The translations under genes were made by a program, and so were the position numbers. This document shows positions 20,266-30,841 of a stretch of DNA of 64,000 nucleotides, piece after piece (the stretch's first letter is position 1; the number at the start of each line of letters is the position of its first letter). The notes beneath the pieces are model-generated. The model saw nothing but the letters and a program-made list of their open reading frames with translations, had not been told where the DNA came from and searched no databases. The DNA is from Heterodera schachtii. Lineage: Eukaryota > Nematoda > Chromadorea > Rhabditida > Heteroderidae. The DNA is taken from the NCBI GenBank assembly GCA_023374025.1, contig SIJG01000068.1:350759-414758 (forward strand). The letters run 5' to 3'.

Positions 20266-21162
20266 TGTTGTTGTTGTTGTTGCTGTTGGTTGTTCCAATA
20301 ATCCACCACCCGTGGAACAAAAACCTCGGCATCGTATGCGTTTAGCCCAGGACGAGCTCCAATTTGCTGCACCAATTGCAAAGCATCGCGCTGCAAACAT
20401 CCTTGTTGACCGTATCGACTGTGTACATAATTGTAAAAAGCCATCGGGGCCATCCGCGGGTTTTGGCCACCATGGTGGCTTGCAAAGCATAGAAAAGGCA
20501 GTAATTTCTCTCGTCCGGGTTGTTTATCTGTAAAATTGCCGCAATAAATACTTATTTTCCTGTACGGTGGACTTTGATCAAGCAGTTTTCTTTGACCCGA
20601 TGATGCACAGGTGCCAGTGCCCGCCGCACACCGCCTTTCAGACTTCTTTGTTAGGGAGGCCAATGCGGTCCACGGTGGTCACAGTCACTGTGAACGGCTC
20701 GCCCCACAATGTGATATTTTGCTGTTGTTTGCTTTGCGCGACTTTGGTGAATTGATTCAGAATGGTGTCGACGGTGTTATCGGTGATTTGGCGAATGGGG
20801 ATGGGTATGTCGCCGCCGGTCAGCAACGGGCTGCTGATCACACAGCCGAGATGAGTTGGCTTTACTCCGCGCTGTTGGCTTTCCATGACGGCCTCATCAA
20901 TACAACATTGGAATATGCCGGCAAGCAATCCTTCGGGATTCGTCGGGACGTCCTCAATGCTGAACTTCGACTTGGCTTTGACGTATTGGAAGCGCGGCAC
21001 ATGCTCGACACTGCTTTCCAATTTTTTGACGAAATCCTTTGCTGGCTTAGCCGATGAAGTTCCAGCTCCCGCTTGAATGCCATGACGTGGCTTTTTCGCA
21101 GGAATGGACAGAATGTAATCAATTGAAAATTTTGAGGGGCACTGAAGGTTGCGATTTTCCAT
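20266..21162 (-). pseudogene. N-terminal fragment of Maverick DNA polymerase (copy B)
   Basis: Starts with ATG at 21162 and carries the N-terminal domain (IRQITDNTVDTILNQF, then NITLWGEPFTVTV). One T fewer than copy A near 20645 and one A fewer near 20435 break the frame. It ends at the poly-Gln codon tract (about 20266-20290). No exonuclease or polymerase motif remains. Its first 45 codons differ strongly from copy A while 20290-21025 is nearly identical to 7740-8494. Confidence 0.8.
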
Positions 21163-21226
21163 TTTTAAATCTAATAAAAATGATTAATTTTTATTTTTAA
21201 ATTGATAAATTTGTAGTGAAAAGGGG

Positions 21227-21234
21227 TATTTATA
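21227..21234 (-). promoter_or_regulatory. TATA box of polymerase gene, copy B
   Basis: TATAAATA on the minus strand, 65 nt before the ATG at 21162. Confidence 0.45.
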
Positions 21235-21330
21235 TGAGCAATGCACATCAAAAAATACAATTGGTCATGAAAAATATATGAAAAAATGCACAATTAGAAT
21301 AATTTATTTTTAAAAGAAAGACAATGTCAA

Positions 21331-21727
21331 CCCATCTTGGCCTGATGAGCAGCGCACTGCCACCCATGAAGCACAAGACGACAGGGCACCTAAACGGCTC
21401 AGGAAATTAGATATGTCTAAAGCATCACCTCAAGGTCTAAAAGACAAATTAACAAAATTGTGCTGCCAGGATAAACGGAGCTCTGTAGGTCGAACTACCG
21501 CCCCGGTTAACAGCAAAATTGTGTCAGGATAGTCAAAATTAACTCATCTTGGCCTGATGAGCAGCGCACTGCTACCCATGAAGCACAAGACGACAGGGCA
21601 CCTAAACGGCTCTGGAAATTAGATATGTCTAAGCATTACCTCAAGGCCTAAAAGACAAATTTAAAAAATTGTGCTGCCAGGATAAACGGAGATCTGTAGG
21701 TCGAACTACCGCCCCGGTTAACAGCAA
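21331..21727. repeat. Two tandem units of about 200 bp with hairpins, copy B
   Basis: The same pair of units as at 8803-9192, in the same place and orientation. The block CTGATGAGCAGCGCACTGC opens each unit, and GTAGGTCGAACTACCG near the end keeps a GTAG...CTAC hairpin although the copy-A stem sequence has changed. Conservation of structure and pairing across diverged copies without a reading frame suggests a functional RNA or a cis element. Confidence 0.7.
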
Positions 21728-22013
21728 AATTTAAAAAAAATAGTTAAAACATAGATAGGAGAATAAGGAACAAATGAAAATTCTGTGTCTGTACGCGCTT
21801 TTAAAGCTGTTGTCTCCGCCCATCAATCGATAATTTTCGGCGAAACAATGCGCAATTCCTTCGGGATTGCATATGGTAACAGATGTTTGTAATCAATCGA
21901 TAATTTTCGACGCCTTTTCAAAATTTCCTTAATAGTGTATATCATTCCTTTCTCCGTCTAGAAGCAATCCCTAAAAGCATTCATTCATTTACATTTCTTT
22001 TTATTTCACTACA

Positions 22014-22823
22014 ATGGCATCGAGAACAAGCGTTTACCAGCGGAGCTTCTTTTGGAAATTGTCGCTTCAATTCCAATCATGTACCTTTTGGGGAATTGCG
22101 AAAAAGCCAGGTATTTTTTAAAATATTTTTTAATTTGAAAGTTGATAGGTACTACTCGTCCACCGTCTGGAATAGTGGTTATCAACCAAATGTTCGAAAT
22201 TTTTCGGGCCAAGCGAATCTTTACTTCTTAAATATAGTTGGTAATATTTAAAATAATAATAAATCTGAATTTTTAGATCAATCTTGCTCGAAATTTCGAG
22301 AGGCTCTGCGCTCTGAGGAAGTTACCGTGCGGAGAATTGTTCATCCAGTTCGGGTTCATCCAATTCGGGTTCGAGGATGAATTGGAGGACGCCAAATATT
22401 TCGCCGACTTTTTGGCGTATCTATCTTTTGGACGATCTGGCCCCACCGCTACGACGAGAGTCGTGACTTATTCCATGGTAAGAAAATAAACAAATATAAG
22501 AAATATTATTATTTAATCTTTAGCCAGTTAAAATTGGAGAGCTGTTCGGCGCAATTCTGACTTATGTCTTGGGAAGCGCAAATCCGCTGACCATGAAGAA
22601 GCGGACGGCAGGCGGTTATATGATGCGGCAGCATTTTCCGCGGCTTCTCCAATTGCCGGCAACAGAAATGGCGTCACATGGCCTTGGTCAACTGGTCCGC
22701 GCCGATGGGATGGAACTTTACCGATTGATGAATGCGCACCACAAAGGAGATGTTGGTTATTTGATGATTATTGAAACAACTCAACACCCTGGTTCCTACT
22801 ATTTTAATTTTTCAATCGAATAA
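22014..22823 (+). pseudogene. F-box-like cargo gene of Maverick, copy B
   Basis: Equivalent of 9567-10387. Exons 3 (22277-22477) and 4 (22524-22823) are open and of the same length as in copy A. Upstream, the F-box-like frame (LPAELLLEIVASIP) lies in exon 22014-22110, but the only ATG (22014) is in another frame, and a 2-base difference precedes the exon end. Exon 2 is about 22149-22236. Either the start was lost or a start further upstream is used. The intact 3' half under long divergence argues the protein was selected in the past. Confidence 0.55.
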
Positions 22824-22859
22824 GTAATTTTTTTTTGTAATTGAATAAACAATTTCAAA

Positions 22860-23305
22860 TTATAAAACCTTTTTATTTAATTTTGTTATAAAAGCATCTG
22901 TACATATCGGGACTGTACAATTGTATAAGCAAATTAAGAAATGGTCAATGAATTCCTGGGACATATGGTAAAAAAACAATGCAATGGGCGCCACAAGTAG
23001 AGCAAAGGATTGGTAGGGGGGAATTCTTCCTAGTCCCCCGGGAATTTACATAAAAAAGTTGACGTAACAGCGGCTGGGATTGGCTGAACAAGACTGTCAA
23101 AATAGACACTGGTGCATCCATCCCTTCGCATAAATAGCGCACCAATGAGAGCCCTCTTTGTGGTGGGGGTCTCTGTTCACAACGAGCGCTGCGGGGTACT
23201 GTAGTGCGGAGGGAGGCGGCAATTGGTCACAGGCGAAGCAGCCCCGAAATGCTCGCTCTGTCCGACGATTTTCGCTCAAAATCTTGTTATTTGTATGCTG
23301 TCCAT
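22860..23305 (-). pseudogene. Adenain-like cysteine protease (copy B), frameshifted
   Basis: The His motif GSHWCAIY lies in one frame (23097-23474) and the nucleophile motif STCGAHCIVF in another (22945-23145), with the break just after the His motif near 23105 and a further shift after the Cys. An ATG at 23305 overlaps the end of the upstream small membrane gene. The damage differs from that in copy A. Confidence 0.7.
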
Positions 23306-23308
23306 TTT

Positions 23309-23695
23309 TCAACCAAAAATTGAGCAAAGTTGGTGTAGCACAAGACTGATGATAAGCATTAAATAGAGTGTGAAGAGGGCCCAACAAACAGCTTGATGAA
23401 GAAGTTGTGCTTCTTCGGTTTATCTTTACACAATTGGATAAGTGGTGGAAGAACAGCAGCAACATGTTCATCAATTAATCTGTCGCTTTTTGTGAAGGTA
23501 ATCCAATGATGGTACTGGAGTTGTGGTATTGGGACTGATTGTTGTTGTTGTTGTTGTTGTCGTTGTACTAGCAAACCTAGACAATGTCCTCCTTTTTAAA
23601 TATTCCGAATAGGAGGCGTCCGCTTCTCTATATGAAGCTACAGGAAGTGAAATGCGAAGGAAAAGTAAAATTAGAGACAATTTTTTTAATATCAT
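23309..23695 (-). pseudogene. Small type I membrane protein of Maverick (copy B): signal peptide, Thr stalk, C-terminal helix
   Basis: The ATG at 23695 begins a signal peptide (MILKKLSLILLFLRISLPVA), followed by a short charged region, a run of nine Thr and a Thr/Pro-rich stretch, then LPPLIQLCKD and a C-terminal membrane helix (CWALFTLYLMLIIS). Two opposite one-base shifts relative to copy A (near 23482 and 23425) put about 20 codons out of frame between the Thr stalk and the helix. It lies between capsid and protease genes, in both copies. A mucin-like single-pass envelope or membrane protein is a plausible reading. No family recognised. Confidence 0.5.
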
Positions 23696-23740
23696 ATTTA
23701 TTATTTTAATGGAGCAAATTGAAATGACAATGCAGGTGCT

Positions 23741-25051
23741 TTAAATAGTGGTGTCGGTGCTTATCGATCGGTTTTTGTCTAACATCACCAGAGAGTCACA
23801 CTCTCCCATTACCACCAACATTATTCCTCCATCGGGTACTGGATGGTTAAATTTGATGCTTACCGCTGTGGTCCCATTCTTTATCAGATCAAACAATGAT
23901 GCCTGATCGTCGCCACTGTTGGTCATATTGAACACATAAATGCAGTGTGTTTTTCCGTACTGTGCAAATGTAATCCCATTGCTTTCCGATGAGTTGGCGA
24001 ACCCCACTGCTTCGTTCATGTCATTGAAAGCTCGTACATATTTCCAATTAGGGTAGTCCAAGTCGTAGGCTGCCTGAGGGTAGGAGCGACCATTAGCAAT
24101 AATTGAGATTTCGCGCACATTAAACGGTTGAAAATTGAACGGACTGCGTGCGATTGTTCCAACATAGTCAGTATTCGCCACCAAGCCCATTGTGATACGG
24201 CGGGGGATCTGATCCATAAACAAATTGGCTGTAAATTCATATCGTCCTTGACTGATGAACATCGATTTCATCAGCGTCTTCCTCACTGCATAACGAGCAG
24301 GTTTCACCTCCAACTTGCGTGCAATGTCCAACGCCAAGCCGTCCATCAGGGACACCTTCTTCACATACATTTTCAAACCGACAACCTCGAAACGGTACCG
24401 ACCCCCGGTGGGTGCGATTAGAACAAAGTCGTTGTCATTGGGTAAAATCTCAATGTCTAGCTCACAAAAGTTGATCAAGTAGAGAGGCTGATTGAACAAA
24501 TCGGCGTCAATTTTGGCGATAAATTGAACAACGTTACTACCCGCAAACAAATTACGTCGCGCTATGAATCCATTTCCTATCTCAAGTGCATTGCCCATGT
24601 CCCGGTAGTACCCGGCTGCATTCAGGTGTGAGTCTTTTGCAGTTGTTGAATAGGAAAGCTCATGTGAGAAATATGTTTTGTAGGCCATCAGGGCGTTTGC
24701 ATTAAAAATTTCACGCCCATTGATACTCATTTTTATGTTTCGAATGAAAGTCTGACCAATCATTTGAATTGGCGCAATATCCGCATCGTCAACAGTTAGA
24801 TCAACAAGTTGACCATTATTGTTTTCCTTACGGATTCGGAATTCGGTGAGCAAATAACATTTGGACAGGTCAATGTAATTTTGGCTGGAGTGAAGTTTGA
24901 AGTGGTAGGGTGTATCGGTAAGCGGATTGCTGGGCAGAAGCTCGAATACCTTTGAAGATGAGACGCTCACATTTGTCGGGGGTATACGGAAAAAGTCAAG
25001 AGCATTGGTGATTGAGTTAACGGAGTCGTTGTCGATTTTGTGGAATGTCAT
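23741..25051 (-). CDS. Major capsid protein, double jelly-roll (copy B), 436 aa
   Basis: Complete 436-residue frame, the best-preserved capsid gene of the array. The C-terminus reads PDGGIMLVVMGECDSLVML before the common end, where copy A is out of frame. It starts 9 bp after the pVI-like gene stops. Most differences from copy A elsewhere are silent or conservative, as expected if both were under constraint for some time. Confidence 0.85.
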   Translation of the reverse strand: MTFHKIDNDSVNSITNALDFFRIPPTNVSVSSSKVFELLPSNPLTDTPYHFKLHSSQNYIDLSKCYLLTEFRIRKENNNGQLVDLTVDDADIAPIQMIGQTFIRNIKMSINGREIFNANALMAYKTYFSHELSYSTTAKDSHLNAAGYYRDMGNALEIGNGFIARRNLFAGSNVVQFIAKIDADLFNQPLYLINFCELDIEILPNDNDFVLIAPTGGRYRFEVVGLKMYVKKVSLMDGLALDIARKLEVKPARYAVRKTLMKSMFISQGRYEFTANLFMDQIPRRITMGLVANTDYVGTIARSPFNFQPFNVREISIIANGRSYPQAAYDLDYPNWKYVRAFNDMNEAVGFANSSESNGITFAQYGKTHCIYVFNMTNSGDDQASLFDLIKNGTTAVSIKFNHPVPDGGIMLVVMGECDSLVMLDKNRSISTDTTI

Positions 25052-25059
25052 TTATTTAA

Positions 25060-25539
25060 TTAGTAAAGTCCAAAGGCGTCCGATCGAATACGCTTTTTTG
25101 ACTGCTTTACAATAGGCCGTCCAATTAGTGTTTGATGACCAGGCACATATGTTCTCTTTCTTTTTATACCCCTTTTTCCACTCCCAAACTGTTTTGGCAG
25201 GCCACCTTTCTCGAGTACGGTATCGATTCCTCGCTTTCCCTCACTGACAAATGCTTCCTTCAGTGGCACCCCCTCATTTCCGACTCGTTCCAGCACGCGT
25301 TGTCCAGTGCTCAGCGCCTCCGACCCTACTGTAGTGCCAACACGGCGAAGAATGGGCAAGAAAAAACGCCAAAGTCCACGAAACACGTCTCCGACACCCG
25401 CCCCACGTTGAATACCGTAGCCCCGCTGAAAAGGGCTAGTGCCACGGAAGTAGTCAAAATCGTCCTTTTCTATTCCACCACCGTATTGTACATACTCGTC
25501 ATACTGCGCAATGCTTGGATCAAACACAATATGAACCAT
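25060..25539 (-). CDS. Small capsid-associated protein, pVI-like (copy B), 159 aa
   Basis: Same length and layout as 12641-13120: Tyr/Gly-rich start, FRGLWRFFLPILRRVG amphipathic segment, basic tail KRGIKRKR and common end IRSDAFGLY. Intact. Amino-acid changes relative to copy A are few and mostly conservative. Confidence 0.6.
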   Translation of the reverse strand: MVHIVFDPSIAQYDEYVQYGGGIEKDDFDYFRGTSPFQRGYGIQRGAGVGDVFRGLWRFFLPILRRVGTTVGSEALSTGQRVLERVGNEGVPLKEAFVSEGKRGIDTVLEKGGLPKQFGSGKRGIKRKRTYVPGHQTLIGRPIVKQSKKRIRSDAFGLY

Positions 25540-25572
25540 TTTATTGTTAATGTATCAAATGAATGAATGAGA

Positions 25573-27580
25573 TTAGAAATTTATCACTTTCTTAAATATC
25601 AACACGACCATCGTTGTGCCATAGGCGAACGGCACGAGACGGCCTTTGTCCATTGTGCGCAGTTCAATCTCAATCTCGTTTATTTCCCGCGGTAATACTC
25701 GCGCAAATATTGGCGAGTCATAAATCTTCTCAGTGTACTCCCCTGGGATGGCACCGCTGATAGACACAACTCGGAGCAAGGAGCTCAATGAATTACCAAT
25801 AATTATGTTCTCGGTCAATCCTTTTGAGTATACTGCAAAACTTGAGATGCCGCCGCGCAAATCATACCCGTATTTGGCCACTTCATTTGACACCACGTGC
25901 TGAGGATTTTCAAAGCCAAGCACGTAGCCCAGCTGTGGTGAGAAAGACAAATGGCTGATGATCTCCTCATTGAACACCACCTTGAATCGTTCTATGTTGA
26001 TTTCATATAAAATAAGCACTGAATTTGGCACATAAGTCAGGGGTCCACGTTGGCCGGAGAGTTCTGAAAAATTCTTGGTGGAGCGAGCGTGTGAATCAAA
26101 CGGATGGGGTTCAATTTGAGCTGCTGACGTCGGAGGAGGTGGTAGGATCGCAGTTGGAAACGCGGTGGAGTGCCCGATGGTGGAGCTGACGGTTTAGATA
26201 ACTGTTGAGGTTTTACTTGAGATTCTGAAGGGCTTTTTAGCTGCGCTGGAGGCGCTGTAATTGTTGGTTTAACGGAGGCTTAACAGGTGTTGTTTCTTCT
26301 TCAAAATGTGGAGGAGATTCTGCCGGAGGAGATGGCGACGATTGAGACTTAGGAATCGTTTTAGCGGGAAAGAGAAACTGGAGATGGCAAAATGGTGCTT
26401 TTGATTTTGGTGACAGTGCCGAACTTTTTAGTTGCGCCGGCGGTGCCGAAATTGTCGGTTTAACTGATGGGCTCGGAACTTTTGTTATGGTGGCGTTATT
26501 GTCTTTGGCGGTTGAGGGACAGGTGTTGCTGACTTCGGAGGTGGAGGAACTGGTGTTATAGGCTTAGGGGCTGCTGTTTGTGGTGGTGACGGTTGTGTTT
26601 TTGATGGTGGTGGTGTTGTTGTTGTTGTTGTAGGGTAGGTGTTGTCGTTGTCACTATTTTTGGTTTTGGAGGCGGAGGGGTTGATGGTTTTGGTGGTGAT
26701 GGTGGTTGAACAACCGATGGCTTTGCGGTTGAGTAGACGCTGACGGTTTTTGCGGTTGTGGTGCGGGCGATGTTGCGGGTGGCTGAGGGGTCAGTGTTGT
26801 TGTTGTTGGTTTTGTAGTTGGAGCCGATGGCGTTGTGATTGACGGCTTAATAGGGCTTGGAGTTGCTGCTGGTGGCGGAGACTTGGTTTTGGGTGTGACA
26901 GGAGCTATTCCAGTGTCTTTTGTTTGCGCTTCTTCTTCTTCTTCAATACGAGGCGGTGATTCTTCAAGCACCCCTTCATCATCATCAATTTCTTTGGGTG
27001 TGACAGGAGCTATTCCAGTGTCTTTTGTTTGCGATTCTTCTTCTTCATCAAAACGAGGCGGTGACTCCTCAAGCATCTCTTCATCATCATCATCATTTTC
27101 GTTATACAATGGGGGAGATTCAAGCCGTTTTCCGCTCTCGTCAAACACTGGCGGTGACTCAGCTCTTTTGTTTCTCTTCATCGGTGGTGGCGAGTTGCGA
27201 GGCTTTGTTCGATTCCGATCCTCTTCCAGTTCACGAGGGAGTGGCAACATTTTTGCACCGCTATGATTCCGCAATGTTGCAGTCAAAAAGTCTCGCAGCT
27301 GCTCAACCCTACTATGCGATGCCTTCGGCACCGGCACCCGGATAATTCTTTGTCGGTCCTCATCAATAGCGCTGCGATCGGTGAAGTGTATGTCAATCCA
27401 TTGCTCATCCAATGTGCCAATGGTTGACCACGAGTAGGGGTAACTGATACTGTGCAGCCCGCACACCCACGTTCCATTAAAATGCAAAGGTTTTGGGAGT
27501 CGGACACGAAATTTATTCGGCTGGTTGTCCGGGTAATCACTCACGTTACTGGGTAAAAACACAAAGAAACTGTTTGACAT
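25573..27580 (-). pseudogene. Penton-like minor capsid protein (copy B), several frameshifts in the Pro-rich linker
   Basis: N-terminal part 27580-26654 (MSNSFFVFLPSN, acidic ESPP repeats) and C-terminal part 26031-25573 (LGYVLGFENPQHV) are each open. The Pro/Thr-rich linker between them (about 26040-26660) changes frame several times and contains stops. The two globular ends remain well matched to copy A. Confidence 0.65.
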
Positions 27581-27619
27581 GATTGTTGTTTATCTGCATA
27601 AATAATGAAAATGGAAATG

Positions 27620-27627
27620 CTTTTATA
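27620..27627 (-). promoter_or_regulatory. TATA box overlapping integrase 3' end (copy B)
   Basis: TATAAAAG on the minus strand, about 40 nt before the penton-like ATG at 27580, at the integrase stop. Confidence 0.5.
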
Positions 27628-28782
27628 CAAGCTGAGACTCGTGAACCCACTCCCGATTGGGATATCCTATAAATTTAACAAGCAACTCGGTTGATCCATC
27701 ATCTCTTTTCCTCTTTCTGAACACCTTCTCGATACGGTAGCTTGACTCTGCATCCTTTCTTACGCGCGCTAGCTCCTGCTCATAGAAGCTTCCCTTGAAT
27801 TTCTCGCCATGCTCATCCCGTAGTTTGTACCGAATTGGGCGCACCGCTTTCTGCACTTCATCAATCTCGAGTATTTCATCCCCGTAATTTGGTAAATATC
27901 CTTTCTCAAATTGCCCCTTCTCTCTGCTCATGCGTACAAATTCGTCTTTATGGAAGCGGGAGTTTTTCTGTCAAATGATTGCGGTCTGTACATTCGCTTC
28001 CACACCTTCTGAGCATTTGAAAAGTCAACATCTATGGGCGCATCCCGTGAACACGGGAGGGTGAGTTGTTAATTCCGTCCACAATTTATGTACTGTATCC
28101 ACCCAATTCAGCGTCTCCTTTTCCGCAAAATACCTATACAATCTTTGCTTCACATTCCGGATGGCTCGCTCCGCAATTGATGCTTTTACTGTCGAATGGA
28201 CGGGTTCGTGCTTCTCAATCTCCCGCTCCTCAAAAAATTCCTTGAGCAATCTGTTCTTGAACTCAGTGCCCTTGTCGGAGAAAACTCGGTGGGGCGCCAT
28301 GGGCATTTGATCGATGAGTTGCTTGAATGCCTGCAGCATCTCCTCGGCTCTCTTATTTTTAGCGGTACAACAAACAGGCGTTTAGATAGGACATCAACCG
28401 CAACAAGCAAGTAGCGGTGACCCCGATTATGGCGCGAAAGAGCTTGAAAATCGGCCAAATCCACTTGAACATCTGTCATAAATCCCGCTGCAATAGTTTT
28501 GGCCCTTGGAAAACGTACCCTGCGGGGACGCATCAGTGTGTAGGTGCGGTGCCCATCCAAATAATGCTGCACATCCTTTTTCCGCAAATGTTTAATCTTT
28601 TTTCGCGCCTCTTTCCACAGCGCTGTAACACCTGCAAACGCCGCTGGGGAAGATGGATTATTGTACAATTTGTCAAGAGTGGTGTTGATCAGCTCCATTT
28701 TTTCGGACGAAATTCTTTCTTGATTGCCCGTTCCGTCCGGGTGGTTTTGCTCTGTGATGGTCTCTTTGGTGGAGCCGTCCAT
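27623..28782 (-). pseudogene. Maverick integrase with chromodomain (copy B), frameshifted
   Basis: Same protein as 15211-16374, but frames change near 28360 (after FVVPLK), near 28050 and near 27950. Catalytic motifs VQVDLADF, FSDKGTEF and the SIAERAIRN Glu region are still readable in separate frames, and the C-terminal chromodomain segment (27623-27931) is open. Confidence 0.8.
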
Positions 28783-30401
28783 GAATACAAAATTGGGTCC
28801 TGCCTAAGCCTTTCTTCTAATATAGCCGCTCCAGGTGGCTTAATGGTGGGGCGGCCCGCTCTTCTGTCTATTATATACCTGATGACCATTCGCAAATTGC
28901 TATGCGCCAACGGCTTGCCGTTTGCGGTGTGAATTGTATTCCCCCTAACGCCCATACGATCAGCATAATTGTTGATTTTGATGTATAATCTCTCAATCCT
29001 CTGTGTCATGGTCAGTTGATTTGACGGAATGGCAAACAGTTCACGTTGTCGTTGTTGTTGCTCATCACTTTGTGCAGATGTTGATGGACCTGGCTCGGGA
29101 GAATACTGTACTCTTACCCTTCTCGGTTGCCTCACTCTTTTTCTTATCCGCACCTCGCCATCATCATCATCACCATTTACGGGGTGACGGCGTTTGGTCC
29201 CTCTCCTAGGGGGAGGAATAAGAGGCATTTCTTCGACAAGAGCAGCTGGAGGAGGTTGGTGTTGTTGTTGTGGTGTTTTAGGCTCTCTTTTCGGAATACG
29301 GTACGGCATGGGTCTCTTTGCTGGCTCAAGTTTTATTTTGGGCGCCGAGGGAGGTGGATTGTACCCAGTTTGCTTTGATGTGGATGGTCGCGGGTCCAGC
29401 CCAAACTCCGGCTCTCTTTTTGGACGAGGCGTAGGCGCGGGGTGACCGGTTTTCTTTGATGTCGACGATTTCAATTCTGCCTTTGGTTGTTTTTGTTGTT
29501 CTCTCTTGGCTGTAGGACGTGGTGGAGGAGGAGGTCTTGGCTCAGATTTCCGTGGCGGAGATGGGAGCCGTGGAGGTGAAGGGTGATAAATCCTATTTCT
29601 TTTACGGTGTAAATCAGCTTCATCATCATCATCTGCCAAGTCCTTTTTTAATCTTCGTCTGGTGGCAATGCTGCGCTGAACAGTGTCCATCTCCTCAATT
29701 TCGTCTGCGTTGTCAGGCAGCACAGGCAAATCTCCATAGTACTGTGCTGGCGCTGGTAGCGCGAATCCACTCTCCAGCATATAGTCATATTCATCGTCAC
29801 TCTCGGGCAATGGAGCAGCAGCTGCTTCCGCCAGAAGATCCCGCACCACGGGCCGCCGTTGTTGTATATCATATCTTCTTTTCCGCCATTGCTCTATGTG
29901 ACCAACTCTCCGAGAAGGTGCACCAGCTCTACATGGTCTAGGGGGGCGTTGTGGACGAGGCGGTGGACTTCCTGGTGGAGAAGGAGGGCTGGGTGGACGT
30001 GGAGGACGTCTCCCAGGCGGTGGAGGGGGAGGGGGAGCGGGAGGATTTGGTCCACGCGGAGGTCGTCTGCCTGGTGGTGGGGGTGGTGGTGGTGGAGCGG
30101 GTGGCCGAGGTGGAGTATCCACAACCTCTCCATCTTCATCTTCGCCACCTCTCTTTAACAGTACACTTATCCCTTTTGTCATCTCAACTTTTGTCGGCAT
30201 GTTTGTCAGCTCCCTCCTCATTTTCAAGTACCGCCTAAGCTGTTGGTTGTAGTTGACATTTTTAGCAGAGGGATTTGTTCGTTCGCCCCTGGCTCGGTTC
30301 AAATCGTGTCGGACAGCATCCAAATTAATGTCACCCGTGTCCGACATTGAAGTCAACCCCCGGTAAATTTCTTGAGGGACAAGTAAAAACTTATTAGCCA
30401 T
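28689..30401 (-). CDS. Proline-rich Maverick protein (copy B), 570 aa, intact
   Basis: A complete frame of 570 residues. Residues 1-90 form a conserved N-terminal region; residues 95-165 are almost pure Pro, Arg and Gly; a second globular stretch at about 180-250 contains RRPVVRDLLAEAAAAPLPES; another Pro/Lys-rich region with PPRRGTKRRHPVNGDDDDGE follows; the last 110 residues are conserved and end in RPKKWS. An ATAAATA box lies about 50 nt upstream. The gene overlaps the integrase start by 94 bp. No enzyme motif. A nucleic-acid-binding or scaffold role is inference. Confidence 0.7.
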   Translation of the reverse strand: MANKFLLVPQEIYRGLTSMSDTGDINLDAVRHDLNRARGERTNPSAKNVNYNQQLRRYLKMRRELTNMPTKVEMTKGISVLLKRGGEDEDGEVVDTPPRPPAPPPPPPPPGRRPPRGPNPPAPPPPPPPGRRPPRPPSPPSPPGSPPPRPQRPPRPCRAGAPSRRVGHIEQWRKRRYDIQQRRPVVRDLLAEAAAAPLPESDDEYDYMLESGFALPAPAQYYGDLPVLPDNADEIEEMDTVQRSIATRRRLKKDLADDDDEADLHRKRNRIYHPSPPRLPSPPRKSEPRPPPPPRPTAKREQQKQPKAELKSSTSKKTGHPAPTPRPKREPEFGLDPRPSTSKQTGYNPPPSAPKIKLEPAKRPMPYRIPKREPKTPQQQHQPPPAALVEEMPLIPPPRRGTKRRHPVNGDDDDGEVRIRKRVRQPRRVRVQYSPEPGPSTSAQSDEQQQRQRELFAIPSNQLTMTQRIERLYIKINNYADRMGVRGNTIHTANGKPLAHSNLRMVIRYIIDRRAGRPTIKPPGAAILEERLRQDPILYSWTAPPKRPSQSKTTRTERAIKKEFRPKKWS

Positions 30402-30457
30402 GTTTTATTAAATGAATGATGATGAATGCACACAAAAACAAATCAATTGCGGGCTAT

Positions 30458-30841
30458 TTATGCATTTTTGGTCATAACAGACTTTGCCAATTCAATTAAA
30501 ACGGGGGTTAATACGGCAGCAAACAATCCTCCAAATCCTTCGCCTTTCTGGACAAGCACACGTCGGGCGCCCCTCTCACTTCTCGCTCTGCTCATTTGGC
30601 GTACTGTATCCACATGGGGTAGTAATCTCTTTTTCTGGCGGGTGGTCAGTCGGAATCGCGAAGCGACAAGGTTTAGACAAATTTCAACAAGTGAAAGCAA
30701 CTGTTCTGTGTTCGCTTTCTTTATCAGTTTCTTGCATTTTTTCGCGGATTTAGTCCTGGCCAAGGCACAGAGCCAATCACAATTTTCTTTAATCAATTGT
30801 CCAATATTTGCTTGTTGTTGTTTTTGATTATGCCGCTCCAT
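30458..30841 (-). CDS. Small basic Maverick protein with C-terminal hydrophobic helix (copy B), 127 aa
   Basis: The ATG at 30841 overlaps the ATPase stop by 14 bp. Same layout as 18055-18432: Gln/Lys-rich start, helical Lys/Arg-rich body, RRVLVQKGEGFGG, then the hydrophobic LFAAVLTPVLIELA. Intact. Confidence 0.6.
   Translation of the reverse strand: MERHNQKQQQANIGQLIKENCDWLCALARTKSAKKCKKLIKKANTEQLLSLVEICLNLVASRFRLTTRQKKRLLPHVDTVRQMSRARSERGARRVLVQKGEGFGGLFAAVLTPVLIELAKSVMTKNA

Noticed and set aside
21331..21727. RNA polymerase III A and B boxes (TGGCCTGATGAG, GGTCGAACTACC), as in adenovirus VA RNAs.
   Set aside because: Both boxes are imperfect, they lie about 140 nt apart, and no T-run terminator follows the units.
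28689..30401. Long plus-strand open frames over the proline-rich gene (for example 29003-30238).
   Set aside because: They mirror Pro/Arg codon bias on the other strand, show low-complexity products and are not conserved in frame between copies.
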